Assembly (NCBI RefSeq): GCF_034347385.1
Contig: NZ_CP133777.1
Span: 2,170,001 to 2,234,000 of the forward strand
Direction of reading: 5' to 3'
DNA length: 64,000 nucleotides
DNA from: Actimicrobium sp. CCC2.4
GTDB lineage: Bacteria; Pseudomonadota; Gammaproteobacteria; Burkholderiales; Burkholderiaceae_D
Shown: positions 36,835-46,372 of the stretch, one piece after another
Layout of the letters: every line of letters begins with the position of its first letter
How positions within the stretch are numbered: position 1 is the stretch's first letter
Program-made: the position numbers and the translations under genes
Notes under the pieces: model-generated
Seen by the model: the letters and a program-made list of their open reading frames with translations, nothing else
Database searches by the model: none
What the model was told of the DNA's origin: nothing

Positions 36835-38508
36835 TTACAGCACTTCGCTCGCATGGTCAGCCAGCCGTGAGCGCTCGCCGCGCGCCAGCGTCACATGCCC
36901 GCTGTGCGCCCAGCCCTTGAAGCGATCGACCACATAGGTCAGGCCGCTCGAGCCTTCGGTCAGGTACGGCGTGTCGATCTGCGCGATGTTGCCAAGGCAG
37001 ATGATCTTGGTGCCCGGACCGGCGCGGGTGACCAGGGTTTTCATTTGCTTGGGCGTCAGGTTTTGCGCTTCGTCGATGATCAGGAACTTGTTGACGAAGG
37101 TGCGGCCGCGCATGAAGTTCAGTGACTTGATCTTGATGCGTGAACGGATCAGGTCCTGCGTGGCGGCACGGCCCCATTCACCGGCATCGGAATCGGACTT
37201 GTTGAGCACTTCGAGGTTGTCGTCGAAAGCGCCCATCCATGGCGACATTTTCTCTTCTTCGGTACCCGGCAGAAAACCGATGTCTTCACCGACCGGCACC
37301 GTCACGCGGGTGACGATGATTTCGTTGTAGAGCTTGGTTTCGAGTACTTGCGCCAGACCGGCTGCGAGTGCCAGCAAGGTCTTGCCGGTACCGGCCTGGC
37401 CCAGCAGCGTGACGAAATCGCACTCCGGATTCATCAGCAAATTGAGCGCGAAATTCTGCTCGCGGTTGCGGGCGGTGACACCCCACACATTGTTCTTGGT
37501 GTGGGCATAGTCGCGCAGCGTTTGCAGCACGGCGGTCTTGCCGTTGATCTCGCGCACCTTGCCATAGAACGCCGGTTCGCCATTCATCGGCTCCATGTAC
37601 ACGAACTGGTTCATCAGCATCGCCGGCACCAGCGGGCCGGTCAGCCGGTAAAACGTCGTGCCGGTGCCGTTCTTGTTTTCCTGCCAGGACTCGATGCCCT
37701 TGCCGTGCTTGTTCCAGAAATCATCCGGCAAATGCAGGATGCCCGAGTACAGCAGATCGGTGTCTTCCAGCACATGGTCATTGAAATATTCTTCGGCCGG
37801 CAAACCGAGCGCGCAGGCCTTGATGCGCATGTTGATGTCTTTCGACACCAGCACGATCGCGCGACCGGGAAATTGCGCTTCGAGGGCACGCACGACGCCG
37901 AGGATCTGGTTGTCCGCCTTGCCGACCGGCAGGCCTTCAGGCAGCACGATATTTTGCAATTTGGTCTGGAAGAACAGGCGACCCTTGGCATCCTTGTTGC
38001 CGAGCTTGGACAAAGGAATGCCGTCCTCGATGCTGGCCCCATCCATGTTGCCGACCAGCGCATCAAGCGAGCGCGATACCTGGCGCGCATTGCGCGCCAC
38101 TTCGGTCATGCCCTTCTTGTGATCGTCGAGTTCTTCCAGCGTCATCATCGGCAGGTAGACATCGTGTTCCTCGAAGCGGAACAGCGAGCTCGGATCGTGC
38201 ATCAGTACATTTGTGTCGAGCACGAACAGCTTCGAGATGCCACTCTTGCCGGCACGGCGGCTGACCGGCGGCTTGGCCTTGGTGATCACTGTTTTGGCCG
38301 GCTTGAGGGGGCTGATCTTGGCTTTTGCCGCCGGTGTCGCCGGCGCTTGCGGTGCACGCGCGGTCGGTCGTGTCAGTGCTTCGATTTTTCGTGGAGTCGA
38401 GACAGCCGGCAGCGTGAACGGCTTAACGATCTTGGATTTGTCGGCCTTTGGATAATCGACAGGCGACAGCAACGCAGCAGGTTTGGTCGGAAGTTTGGGC
38501 AGTGGCAT
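36835..38508 (-). CDS. phoH: PhoH family protein with N-terminal PIN domain
   Basis: Protein of 557 residues combining RNase and ATPase modules. A proline/lysine/alanine-rich N-terminus (1-90) is followed by a PIN nuclease domain (LFVLDTNVLMHDPSSLF near 93; acidic residues D97 and EELDD) and a PhoH ATPase domain with Walker A GQAGTGKTLLALAAG. Walker B is in FLIIDEAQNLTPKQMKTL. PIN-PhoH proteins are RNA helicase/nucleases in actinobacteria; the role here is inferred from that. It is the last of the left-pointing genes here and shares the terminator with pit. Confidence 0.9.
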   Translation of the reverse strand: MPLPKLPTKPAALLSPVDYPKADKSKIVKPFTLPAVSTPRKIEALTRPTARAPQAPATPAAKAKISPLKPAKTVITKAKPPVSRRAGKSGISKLFVLDTNVLMHDPSSLFRFEEHDVYLPMMTLEELDDHKKGMTEVARNARQVSRSLDALVGNMDGASIEDGIPLSKLGNKDAKGRLFFQTKLQNIVLPEGLPVGKADNQILGVVRALEAQFPGRAIVLVSKDINMRIKACALGLPAEEYFNDHVLEDTDLLYSGILHLPDDFWNKHGKGIESWQENKNGTGTTFYRLTGPLVPAMLMNQFVYMEPMNGEPAFYGKVREINGKTAVLQTLRDYAHTKNNVWGVTARNREQNFALNLLMNPECDFVTLLGQAGTGKTLLALAAGLAQVLETKLYNEIIVTRVTVPVGEDIGFLPGTEEEKMSPWMGAFDDNLEVLNKSDSDAGEWGRAATQDLIRSRIKIKSLNFMRGRTFVNKFLIIDEAQNLTPKQMKTLVTRAGPGTKIICLGNIAQIDTPYLTEGSSGLTYVVDRFKGWAHSGHVTLARGERSRLADHASEVL

Positions 38509-38612
38509 CAGGACCTCGATCTAAATACGGTTGAGCGATACCATGTTTCACGGCATGGCGAACGGGGTCTAACGGGTAGCACGTCAGCACACAACATACT
38601 GACAAAGTACAA

Positions 38613-38658
38613 AAAGCCGTTTGAGGCCGGGACGTTGGTCCTGGTCTCAAACGGCTTT
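38613..38658 (-). terminator. Terminator after the peroxiredoxin gene
   Basis: A 16-base stem (AAAGCCGTTTGAG/CTCAAACGGCTTT plus three further positions, one mismatched) encloses 14 bases. On the minus strand it ends in a T-run, fitting the end of the arn/peroxiredoxin transcript before phoH. Confidence 0.8.
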
Positions 38659-38705
38659 CGAAAAGCGGATTCTCTGGATGAATTCAATGGTTGTCGGTTC
38701 TCGGT

Positions 38706-39182
38706 CTAGGCCAGGGCCTTCACAAATTCCAGTACATCGTCTACGTGTCCGGGGACCTTTACTCCACGCCATTCTTTCACTAATTCGCCGGCACCGTCAA
38801 TGACAAATGTGCTGCGTTCGACGCCACGCACGGTCTTGCCGTACATGCTTTTCGATTTCATCACGTCGAACTGCAGGCACGCTGCCTCGTCCGGATCGGA
38901 GATCAATTCGAACGGCATGCCGAGCTTGGCCTTGAAGCCTTCATGCGAGCGCAGACTATCCCGGCTGATGCCGAACACGATCGCATTCGCGGCTTCGAAT
39001 TCCGGATACAGATCGCGAAAGCGCATGCTCTCGGCGGTACATCCCGGCGTATTGTCCTTCGGGTAAAAAAACAGGACGACTGTTTTACCGGCATGGTCGG
39101 ACAGCTTGAACGGCTGCGTACCGGTCACCAGTGCAGAAAAGTCATCAACGATCTTGGTTGCTACAGAGGGGCTATCAGCCAT
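38706..39182 (-). CDS. bcp: Peroxiredoxin, BCP/PrxQ type, apparently one-cysteine
   Basis: Thiol peroxidase of 158 residues that reduces hydroperoxides. The PrxQ signature FFYPKDNTPGCTAES holds the peroxidatic cysteine (C48). The resolving cysteine usually found five residues later is absent (methionine and arginine there). The only other cysteine is in the segment EAACLQFDV. It therefore either works as a 1-Cys enzyme or uses an atypical partner. It lies 55 bases downstream of arnD on the same strand and may be read through from the arn operon. Confidence 0.88.
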   Translation of the reverse strand: MADSPSVATKIVDDFSALVTGTQPFKLSDHAGKTVVLFFYPKDNTPGCTAESMRFRDLYPEFEAANAIVFGISRDSLRSHEGFKAKLGMPFELISDPDEAACLQFDVMKSKSMYGKTVRGVERSTFVIDGAGELVKEWRGVKVPGHVDDVLEFVKALA

Positions 39183-39237
39183 GTGATTCTCCTGGTCGTT
39201 TCATGTTCGGTATTGATACATTCCAGCACGGTGGCAG

Positions 39238-40179
39238 TCAGGCCGCTTGCAGAAGCAAGTCACCGGAGCGGCCGGGCAGCGTGCCCCAGTCGATCGGATT
39301 GACTGGCAATTCACGCTGGCCGATGGCCTGGTGGTAGTCCGCCATCGACGCCAGATCATAGCCCTGGGCGCGCCACCCGCTAAGCAACTGATCGAAGATG
39401 GGGGCAAGTTTTTGCCCTTCAAGCTCGGCATGCAAGGTATAGACATGATCCCGCGGTGAGGCCGTCAGCCGCAACAGCAGCGCGGCAATATTGGCCGTCG
39501 TGACCAGTTCGCCATCGATGGTCCGGCCGAGCAATTCATCGAGCGTCGGCAAGGTGGTCGGCATCTGGATGCAGGACAGGGTCTTGCCATCGACACTGAG
39601 CCGGTGCGGGCCGGCGTCGGCATGCAGCAGGCTGCCGTCGTCGTTGAGTTGCGCGCGTTCGTCGGAGGCATAGGCAATGCCGAATGCATCAAGCTGCCGG
39701 AACGCATGTGGATTCATTTGCCACCCGGCCGCGCCGTGGGTCTGCGGCACCTGGCCGAAGATCGCCACGAAGCGCTCATGCGAGCGCTGCATCAGATCCT
39801 GTGTCCAGGCTGCATCCTGCTGGCGCACATGGTCTTGCCAGACCACATGGTCCCAGGTGTGGATGCCGCATTCGAAACCGGCCTGTTGCACTGCACGCAA
39901 TTGAGTTGCACACAATTGACCGATATCGGGTGCCGGCAGTAAGACACCGTACATCAGGGTTTTCAGGCCGTAATGTTCGAGCACCGACGTGCGCGACACC
40001 TTCTGGAAAAAGCCCGGCCGGAACGCGCGACGCAAGGCCCAGCCGGTGTGATCCGGACCGAGCGAAAACAGGAAGGTGGCATGGGCATCGTGCTTCTGCA
40101 ACATGCGCACCAGGTTCGGCACGCCTTCGCGGGTACCGCGAAAGGTGTCGACATCAATCTTCAGTGTAATCAGCGGCAA
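39238..40179 (-). CDS. arnD: ArnD-type deformylase (undecaprenyl-phosphate Ara4N formamide)
   Basis: Polysaccharide deacetylase family protein of 313 residues (E. coli ArnD has 296). It removes the formyl group from 4-deoxy-4-formamido-L-arabinose-phosphoundecaprenol on the inner membrane. The metal-binding NodB motifs are KIDVDTFRGTREG with D9-D11 and GIHTWDHVVWQDH with two histidines; HGAAGWQMN follows. It begins six bases after the ArnA decarboxylase gene and ends the arn operon proper. Confidence 0.9.
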   Translation of the reverse strand: MPLITLKIDVDTFRGTREGVPNLVRMLQKHDAHATFLFSLGPDHTGWALRRAFRPGFFQKVSRTSVLEHYGLKTLMYGVLLPAPDIGQLCATQLRAVQQAGFECGIHTWDHVVWQDHVRQQDAAWTQDLMQRSHERFVAIFGQVPQTHGAAGWQMNPHAFRQLDAFGIAYASDERAQLNDDGSLLHADAGPHRLSVDGKTLSCIQMPTTLPTLDELLGRTIDGELVTTANIAALLLRLTASPRDHVYTLHAELEGQKLAPIFDQLLSGWRAQGYDLASMADYHQAIGQRELPVNPIDWGTLPGRSGDLLLQAA

Positions 40180-40185
40180 GGGATA

Positions 40186-41238
40186 TCAATCCATCAGTGC
40201 GCGGGCAGCGGCGACCTGGCCGCGATACGCGTCAAAAATATTACGCAGCGTGTCTGCCATCGTGGTGGTCGGATTCCAGTCCAGTTCTTCGCAGGTGTTG
40301 GTGATTTTCGGCACACGGTTTTGCACGTCCTGGTAACCCTTGCCGTAGTAGGCCGCCGAGGTGGTCTCGATCAGTTCGACTTTCTTGGCCGAATCGGCGT
40401 ATTCCGGATAGTCGGCAGCCAGCGTCAGCATCATCGCCGCGAGGTCGCGGATCGAGTAGTTGTTGACCGGGTTGCCGATGTTGTAGATCTTGCCGGTGGC
40501 GATGCCATCCTTGTTGGCGATGATTTTGATCAGCGCATCGATGCCGTCATCGATATACGTGAACGCGCGCTTCTGTTCGCCGCCGTCGACCAGCGAAATA
40601 TTTTCGCCACGCACGATGTGACCGAAGAATTGCGTGACCACGCGTGAGCTGCCTTCTTTCGGCGTGTGAATCGAATCGAGTCCGGCACCGATCCAGTTGA
40701 ACGGACGGAACAGCGTGAAGTTCAAGCCTTCCATGCCATAGCCCCAGATGACGCGGTCCATCAGCTGCTTCGAGCACGAATAAATCCAGCGTGGCTTGTT
40801 GATCGGACCGCAGATCAGTTCGGATTCTTCGGGATCGAATTCATCGTCGTGGCACATGCCATAGACTTCCGAGGTCGACGGGAACACCAGGTGCTTGCCG
40901 TATTTGGCGGCCGAACGAACGATGGGCAGGTTGGCTTCGAAGTCGAGTTCGAACACGCGCAGCGGTTGCTTGACATAGGTCGATGGCGTGGCAATCGCCA
41001 CCAGCGGCAGGATCACGTCGCATTTCTTGACGTGGTACTCGACCCATTCCTTGTTGATCGTGATGTCGCCTTCAAAGAAATGCATGCGTGACTTGAAGTC
41101 CGGATTGTCCAGCAAGTCGGTGATGCGATCGCTCATCATGTCCATGCCATAGACATGCCAGTCGGTGGTCTCGAGGATGCGCTTGGACAGGTGATGGCCA
41201 ATGAAACCATTGACGCCGAGGATGAGGACTTTTTTCAT
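40186..41238 (-). CDS. arnA: ArnA C-terminal-domain homologue: UDP-glucuronate decarboxylase
   Basis: NAD-dependent sugar-nucleotide enzyme of 350 residues that oxidises UDP-glucuronic acid to UDP-4-keto-pentose. The Rossmann motif [19 protein letters not shown] is at the N-terminus. The SDR catalytic set T/S-Y-K is altered as in ArnA, with SEVYGM and [13 protein letters not shown]. It corresponds to the C-terminal half of the bifunctional ArnA of enterobacteria; the formyltransferase half is a separate gene immediately upstream. The spacing to that gene is 22 bases. Confidence 0.92.
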   Translation of the reverse strand: MKKVLILGVNGFIGHHLSKRILETTDWHVYGMDMMSDRITDLLDNPDFKSRMHFFEGDITINKEWVEYHVKKCDVILPLVAIATPSTYVKQPLRVFELDFEANLPIVRSAAKYGKHLVFPSTSEVYGMCHDDEFDPEESELICGPINKPRWIYSCSKQLMDRVIWGYGMEGLNFTLFRPFNWIGAGLDSIHTPKEGSSRVVTQFFGHIVRGENISLVDGGEQKRAFTYIDDGIDALIKIIANKDGIATGKIYNIGNPVNNYSIRDLAAMMLTLAADYPEYADSAKKVELIETTSAAYYGKGYQDVQNRVPKITNTCEELDWNPTTTMADTLRNIFDAYRGQVAAARALMD

Positions 41239-41260
41239 GGAGATGCTTTCGTAGATGTTT

Positions 41261-42169
41261 TCAGTTCGTTTTGCCGGACATGTTTTGCTGTAATTGCGCC
41301 GGCGTGAGCGGGACGCCGTCGACCAGCAATGTCGAGATTGCCAGTGCGCGAGCGTCGCCGCAAATTCCCAGGACGCGATTATCCACTACCGCAAGGCCAG
41401 GTGCCAAGTCGGGAAAAGTCTGCGCCGACAGTCGCGCCTTGCCGATCACGTAGGTCACACCATCGAGTATGGTCCAGGCCCCCGGATACGGCGGTGCCAC
41501 CGCGCGGTGCAGGTTGTAGACCTGCTGCGCCGGTTGCTGCCAGTCGATCTGGCCATCGGCGGGTGTGCGGCCACCGAAATAGCTGCCCTGGCTGATGTCG
41601 TTGGGCAGGCGCGGAATGCGACCGGCGAGCATGTCCGGCAGCACGTCCCACAGTGTTTTTTCAGCGGCGACGACGACCTTGCCGAAGACTTCATAGGCGG
41701 TATCGTCCGGCAGGATCGGCACGCTGGTTTGCGCGACGATGGCACCGGCGTCGGGCTTGGCGGCCATCTCGTGCAGCGTGGCGCCGGTGCTCTGTTCGCC
41801 ATGCAGCACGGCCCAGTTGATCGGTACGCGGCCACGGTATTTAGGCAGCAGCGAACCATGCAGGTTGAAGGCACCCAGCCGCGCCAGCGCCAGCAAGGGC
41901 ACCGGCAACATGTGACGGTAATAAAAACTGAAGATGACATCCGGTGCGATCGCGCGCACTTGGTCAAGCAGGGCAGGGCTGGCCGGATCATCCGGCGTGG
42001 TCACAGGGATGCCGTGTTCGGCGCACAGCGCAGCGACCGATTCGAACCAGATGGTTTCGGCCGGATTGTCCTGGTGCGTGACGACCAGCGCGATCTCGAC
42101 ACCGCGCGCCAGCAAGACCTGCAGGCAGCGCACGCCGACATTGTGATAGGCAAAGACGACGGCGCGCAT
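41261..42169 (-). CDS. ArnA N-terminal-domain homologue: UDP-Ara4N formyltransferase
   Basis: Formyltransferase of 302 residues that formylates the 4-amino group of UDP-L-Ara4N using 10-formyltetrahydrofolate. The conserved catalytic residues of ArnA are visible: the [18 protein letters not shown] segment (with the Asn and His) and the downstream Asp in [10 protein letters not shown]. It matches the N-terminal half of ArnA. ATG 42169 shares its A with the arnC stop; the preceding TTG is not needed. A separate formyltransferase gene means the two reactions are not physically fused here. Confidence 0.9.
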   Translation of the reverse strand: MRAVVFAYHNVGVRCLQVLLARGVEIALVVTHQDNPAETIWFESVAALCAEHGIPVTTPDDPASPALLDQVRAIAPDVIFSFYYRHMLPVPLLALARLGAFNLHGSLLPKYRGRVPINWAVLHGEQSTGATLHEMAAKPDAGAIVAQTSVPILPDDTAYEVFGKVVVAAEKTLWDVLPDMLAGRIPRLPNDISQGSYFGGRTPADGQIDWQQPAQQVYNLHRAVAPPYPGAWTILDGVTYVIGKARLSAQTFPDLAPGLAVVDNRVLGICGDARALAISTLLVDGVPLTPAQLQQNMSGKTN

Positions 42170-43119
42170 CAATGCTCCCGATGCTCGACGGTATCCTGCA
42201 AGACCGCCTGGATCACATAGCGCGGACGGCCGCGTACTTGCTGGTAGATACGGCCGACATATTCGCCGACCAGTCCGATGCCGAACAGCACCACGCCGAT
42301 CATGAAGAACACTATGGCGAACAGCGTGAACACGCCTTCGACCTCGGCCCCGAGCGCGAAGCGACGCACCAGCAATATCACGAACAGCAAGGCCGACATC
42401 AACGACAGGCCGATCCCAAAGATGGAAAAAAACTGCAACGGTATCAGCGAAAATCCAGTGATCAGATCGAAGTTCAGGCGGATCAGGCTGTAGAGCGAAT
42501 ATTTCGATTCGCCGGCCGAGCGCTCCTCGTGTTCGACCGTGATTTCAGTCGGATGGCGGGCAAACGTGTAGGCCAGCGCGGGCACGAAGGTGTTGACTTC
42601 GCTGCACTGGTTGATCAGGTCGATGACGTTGCGACCGTAGGCGCGCAGCATGTTGCCCTGGTCGGTCATCTGGATATGCGTGAGTTTTTCGCGCAGCCGG
42701 TTCATCGCCTGCGAGGCATAGGTGCGGAATGCCGAGTCCTGCCGCTCGCGCCGGATCGAGCCGACATAATCGAAGCCTTCGCGCATCTTGTTGACCAGGT
42801 TGGCGATTTCTTCGGGCGGGTTTTGCAGGTCGGCATCGAGCGTGACGGTGATCTCGCCGCGGGTGGCCTGGAAGCCGGCCAGAATGGCCATATGCTGGCC
42901 GTAATTTCCATTGAACAGCACCACGCGGGTAACGTCCGGACGCAGGCGGAACTGGTCGGCCAGCAGTGCGGCGGAGGTGTCGCGGCTGCCATCGTTGACG
43001 AAGATGACTTCGTAGCTGTAGCCCAGTGCATCGAGCGCCGGATAGAGGCGCGCAAACAGTTTGGCGAGGCCGGCTTCTTCGTTGTAGATCGGGATGACGA
43101 CGGACAGTTGTGGTTTCAT
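42169..43119 (-). CDS. arnC: ArnC undecaprenyl-phosphate 4-formamido-L-arabinose transferase
   Basis: GT2 glycosyltransferase of 316 residues that loads formylated L-Ara4N onto undecaprenyl phosphate on the cytoplasmic face. The GT-A domain begins LSVVIPIYNEEAGLAKLF and has the metal-binding TLDADLQNPPEE motif (DAD). Two C-terminal transmembrane helices lie at about 225-255 and 260-295. The stop overlaps the formyltransferase start by one base. It begins 15 bases after arnB. Confidence 0.93.
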   Translation of the reverse strand: MKPQLSVVIPIYNEEAGLAKLFARLYPALDALGYSYEVIFVNDGSRDTSAALLADQFRLRPDVTRVVLFNGNYGQHMAILAGFQATRGEITVTLDADLQNPPEEIANLVNKMREGFDYVGSIRRERQDSAFRTYASQAMNRLREKLTHIQMTDQGNMLRAYGRNVIDLINQCSEVNTFVPALAYTFARHPTEITVEHEERSAGESKYSLYSLIRLNFDLITGFSLIPLQFFSIFGIGLSLMSALLFVILLVRRFALGAEVEGVFTLFAIVFFMIGVVLFGIGLVGEYVGRIYQQVRGRPRYVIQAVLQDTVEHREH

Positions 43120-43134
43120 CAGTGATGGAAAATA

Positions 43135-44256
43135 TTATTGAAGGACGGAGAGTACCGCAGCGACAGCGCGTTCGACATCGCTCTCTGTCATCGTGGCAAA
43201 CATCGGCAGCGAGACGATGCGCTGGCCGACCCGCTCGGCAACCGGGAACATGCCATCGGTGAAGCCGCGCGCACGGTATAGCGACAGCAGGTGGATGGCC
43301 GGATAGTGGTAGCCGATGCCGATCTGCAGCGCCATCATCCGCTCCATGAAATCGGCGCGGGTGATGCGTTGCGGTAGCACCAGCTGGAACATGTGCCAGT
43401 TCGATTGTTCGAAGTCGGCCACCGGCAACTGCGCGCCGGTGCGGGCTTCGAAGTCGCTACCGAACAGCGCGAAGTAATGCTGCGCCAGCCGGCGACGGGT
43501 GGCGGTGACGGCGTCGATATGCGCGAACTGGCCGAGGCCGATCGCGGCGGCGATATCGGTCATGTTGAATTTTCCGCCCAGCACATCGACATCAAGCCCA
43601 TCGAAGCCGGTACGGGTGACGCCTTGTAGCCGGTACTTTTCGGCCAGCCGTGCTTCGGCAGCATCGTTCAAGACCAGGCAGCCGCCTTCGGAGGTGGTGA
43701 TGTTCTTGTTGGCCTGGAAGCTGAACGACACGAAGTCGCCGATGGCGCCGATGCGCTGGCCTTTCCAGCTCGATGCAATTGCTTGCGCGGCATCTTCGAT
43801 CACCCGCAGATTATGTTTTTTGGCGATCGCATACAGGCGGTCCATGTCGACCGGCAAGCCGGACAAAAACACCGGGATGATCGCGCGGGTGCGCGGTGTG
43901 ATGGCCGCCTCGACCAGGTCGAGGTCGATGTTGCGGGTGACCGGATCGATATCGGCAAACACCGGCGTGGCACCGACTTCGATGATCACGTTGGCGGTGG
44001 CGACCCATGAAATCGGCGTCGTGATGACTTCATCGCCGGGGCCGATGCCGGCGATGCGCAGCGCGATTTCCATCGTGCAGGTGCCGGAGTTGAAGGTCCT
44101 GACCGGCCGGCCACCGAAGTATGCCGACAGCTGCGCCTCGAACGCTTGCACCTTCGGACCGCTGGTCAGCCAGCCCGAGCGCAGCACGTCGCCGACGGCG
44201 GCGATGGTGGCTTCATCAATGGTGGGTTTGGAAAACGGCAGGAAGGGCTGTGTCAT
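43135..44256 (-). CDS. arnB: ArnB UDP-4-amino-4-deoxy-L-arabinose aminotransferase
   Basis: PLP-dependent DegT/DnrJ/EryC1 family aminotransferase of 373 residues that makes UDP-L-Ara4N from the 4-keto sugar and glutamate. The start MTQPFLPFSKPTIDEATIAA matches ArnB. The PLP-binding lysine lies in SFQANKNITTSEGG (family: SFHATKNITCAEGG), and the segment starting VIEDAAQAIASSW matches the cofactor site. ATG 44256 was chosen over a longer frame because the family begins there. It is separated from the flippase gene by 67 bases, the largest gap within the operon. Confidence 0.93.
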   Translation of the reverse strand: MTQPFLPFSKPTIDEATIAAVGDVLRSGWLTSGPKVQAFEAQLSAYFGGRPVRTFNSGTCTMEIALRIAGIGPGDEVITTPISWVATANVIIEVGATPVFADIDPVTRNIDLDLVEAAITPRTRAIIPVFLSGLPVDMDRLYAIAKKHNLRVIEDAAQAIASSWKGQRIGAIGDFVSFSFQANKNITTSEGGCLVLNDAAEARLAEKYRLQGVTRTGFDGLDVDVLGGKFNMTDIAAAIGLGQFAHIDAVTATRRRLAQHYFALFGSDFEARTGAQLPVADFEQSNWHMFQLVLPQRITRADFMERMMALQIGIGYHYPAIHLLSLYRARGFTDGMFPVAERVGQRIVSLPMFATMTESDVERAVAAVLSVLQ

Positions 44257-44323
44257 GGCATCGGGTCTGAGTGAAAGCAGGAGGGCGCGGACGCGCAGCG
44301 TGTCCGCGAACAAGGAGTAAGGA

Positions 44324-44698
44324 TTACGAACGCGCCAGCAGGATCACGCCGACAATGATCACGCCGATGCCGAGGATGCGCTGCATCGACACCATCTCGC
44401 CAAGGAAATACCATGCACCGACGGCGTTGATGATGTAGCCCAGCGAGAGCATCGGATAGGCAATCGTCACATCGACGCGCGACAGCCCGATGATCCAGAC
44501 CAGCACCGACACGACATAGCAGGTCAGGCCGCCGAGGATGGGCAATTGCGTGGCCAGCTTGATGCCGGTGGAGAACCAGTTTTCGGCGGTCAGATGAATC
44601 GCGCCGACAGCGTTCGTGCCGGCTTTGAGCAGCAGCTGCGCGATCGCATTGAGGCAGATGCCGGTCAGGATAAAACCGAAGGTAGGGAGATTCATCAT
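44324..44698 (-). CDS. EamA/SMR-like small membrane protein, probable ArnE/ArnF-type flippase subunit
   Basis: Four-helix membrane protein of 124 residues. The helices are at about 5-25, 43-67, 72-90 and 98-122. It begins MMNLPTFGFILTGICLNAIA and contains WIIGLSRVDVTIAYPMLSL, matching the EamA-like small transporters to which ArnE and ArnF belong. In enterobacteria a pair of such proteins moves the lipid-linked sugar across the inner membrane. Only one is encoded in this operon, so it may act as a homodimer. It begins nine bases after arnT. Confidence 0.82.
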   Translation of the reverse strand: MMNLPTFGFILTGICLNAIAQLLLKAGTNAVGAIHLTAENWFSTGIKLATQLPILGGLTCYVVSVLVWIIGLSRVDVTIAYPMLSLGYIINAVGAWYFLGEMVSMQRILGIGVIIVGVILLARS

Positions 44699-44707
44699 GC
44701 GTGGCGA

Positions 44708-46372
44708 TCAGGACAGAGGCTGCGGTTGGTTGGAAACAATGACCCGGCGCGGATCGCTGGCAATGACGCGCATCGGGATATTGCGTTGCTTCAGGTCGCG
44801 ATAGGTATCGGGATGCATGATGGCGATTTCGCGCGCGCCGGTGCCGTAGCGGGCCGACCATTGCGCGACGAAGACGTTGAGGTCCGGGATCCATAGCTCG
44901 GGTTGCCGGCCCAGGCCGAATTCCATCTCGTCGGCATGGGCCACCAGCGTCATCGTGCGTTCGAGATAAAACGGTAAGGCCTGCTCGTAGCGATTGACGA
45001 GGTACATATGGGTCTGCGGTGTCATCTCGGCTTGCACGGCCGGCACCAACTCGTAGCCGGCAGCAAAGCGTCCGAGCGGATCATGGCCGAGCATCAGGCA
45101 CTGGCTGGCCAGAAAGCCGGCGACGGCGATCAGCACGACCGAGCGTTCGGTATGCCGGCGCGCCAGAAAAGCCAGCACGCCGCCACAAGCTGCGATCGCC
45201 GCGGCAGCGGCAACCCACGGCATATAGGCGGTGTAGAGCGGTAGCTCGAAATCCGATTTGGCCAGCGGCGGGATGCGATTGACCAGAGCCAGGCCGGCCA
45301 GCCCGATGGCCACCAGCACGCCGGCATTGATGGCGATCGCGCGTTGCGTGACATGGCGCAGATAGCAGGCGATCAGCAAGGCCATCGCCGGGAAGATCGG
45401 CAGGATGTAGGACGGCAGCTTCGAGCTCGAGATACTGAAAAAGAAAAAGATGAACGCCGCCCAGACCAGCAGCATTTTTTCGGGCTGGAAGCCATTGCCG
45501 CGATTGCGCACGCCCTGCCAGAACCCCTGTGCCAGCACACCCAGCCACGGCACCATGCCGAGTAACAGCAGCGGCACAAAATAATAGATCGGGCCGGCGC
45601 GGTGATGGATCTTGCTGGTGAAGCGCTGGAAGTGTTCGTGAATAAAAAAGAACTGCGGGAATTCCGGATTGTCGATCGACACCAGCACGAACCAGGGCGT
45701 CGTGATGACGAAAAAAACCACCAGGCCCCAGCCCGCATGCAGGCGTTTCCAGATCATCCAGTCGCGCGCCACGAAGGTATAAACGAATAGCACCGCACCT
45801 GGCAGCAAGACGCCGATCAAGCCCTTCGACATCACCGCCAGTGCCATGCCGGCCCAGCACAGCAGCATGCCGTTGCGGCGCTCGGTGGCGGTGGCGTCAT
45901 TGCGTTGCGCCACCAGCAAGCCGCACAGCGCCAGCGTCATCATCGCCGACAAGCCCATGTCAAGCGTGTTGATGTGGCCCAGCATGGCCCACAGCAGACT
46001 CGAGCCGAGGACCAGCGCGGCATCAAAACCGACCCGCCCGCCAAACACCTTGCGGCCGGTGTAGCCGACCGCAGCGATACCGATCAAGCCGCACAGGCCG
46101 GTCCAGAAACGCGCCTGCCATTCGCCCAGGCCGAACAGCTCGAAGGTGATGGCCGTCATCCAGACTTGCAGCGGTGGCTTTTCGAAATACTTGATGCCAT
46201 TCAGGCGGGTGGTGATCCAGTCGCCGGTGGCGACCATCTCGCGCGCGATTTCGGCGTAGCGGCCTTCATCGGTCGGCACCAAGATGCGGGCATCGAGTGC
46301 GTAGAACCAGATGACACAAAAGAAGAAAGCCAGGGTCCAGACGAAAGCGCGGGATTTATGGAGATCGGCCAT
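44708..46372 (-). CDS. arnT: ArnT lipid A L-Ara4N transferase
   Basis: Membrane glycosyltransferase of 554 residues that transfers L-Ara4N from undecaprenyl phosphate to lipid A phosphates in the periplasm, lowering binding of polymyxin and other cationic peptides. The catalytic loop TDEGRYAEIAREM (about residues 35-47) and YFEKPPLQVWMTA near 63 are diagnostic, followed by about 12 helices and a C-terminal periplasmic domain. ATG shares one base with the stop of the upstream DUF498 gene. Finding arnT before arnB rather than after arnD differs from the enterobacterial order. Confidence 0.92.
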   Translation of the reverse strand: MADLHKSRAFVWTLAFFFCVIWFYALDARILVPTDEGRYAEIAREMVATGDWITTRLNGIKYFEKPPLQVWMTAITFELFGLGEWQARFWTGLCGLIGIAAVGYTGRKVFGGRVGFDAALVLGSSLLWAMLGHINTLDMGLSAMMTLALCGLLVAQRNDATATERRNGMLLCWAGMALAVMSKGLIGVLLPGAVLFVYTFVARDWMIWKRLHAGWGLVVFFVITTPWFVLVSIDNPEFPQFFFIHEHFQRFTSKIHHRAGPIYYFVPLLLLGMVPWLGVLAQGFWQGVRNRGNGFQPEKMLLVWAAFIFFFFSISSSKLPSYILPIFPAMALLIACYLRHVTQRAIAINAGVLVAIGLAGLALVNRIPPLAKSDFELPLYTAYMPWVAAAAAIAACGGVLAFLARRHTERSVVLIAVAGFLASQCLMLGHDPLGRFAAGYELVPAVQAEMTPQTHMYLVNRYEQALPFYLERTMTLVAHADEMEFGLGRQPELWIPDLNVFVAQWSARYGTGAREIAIMHPDTYRDLKQRNIPMRVIASDPRRVIVSNQPQPLS

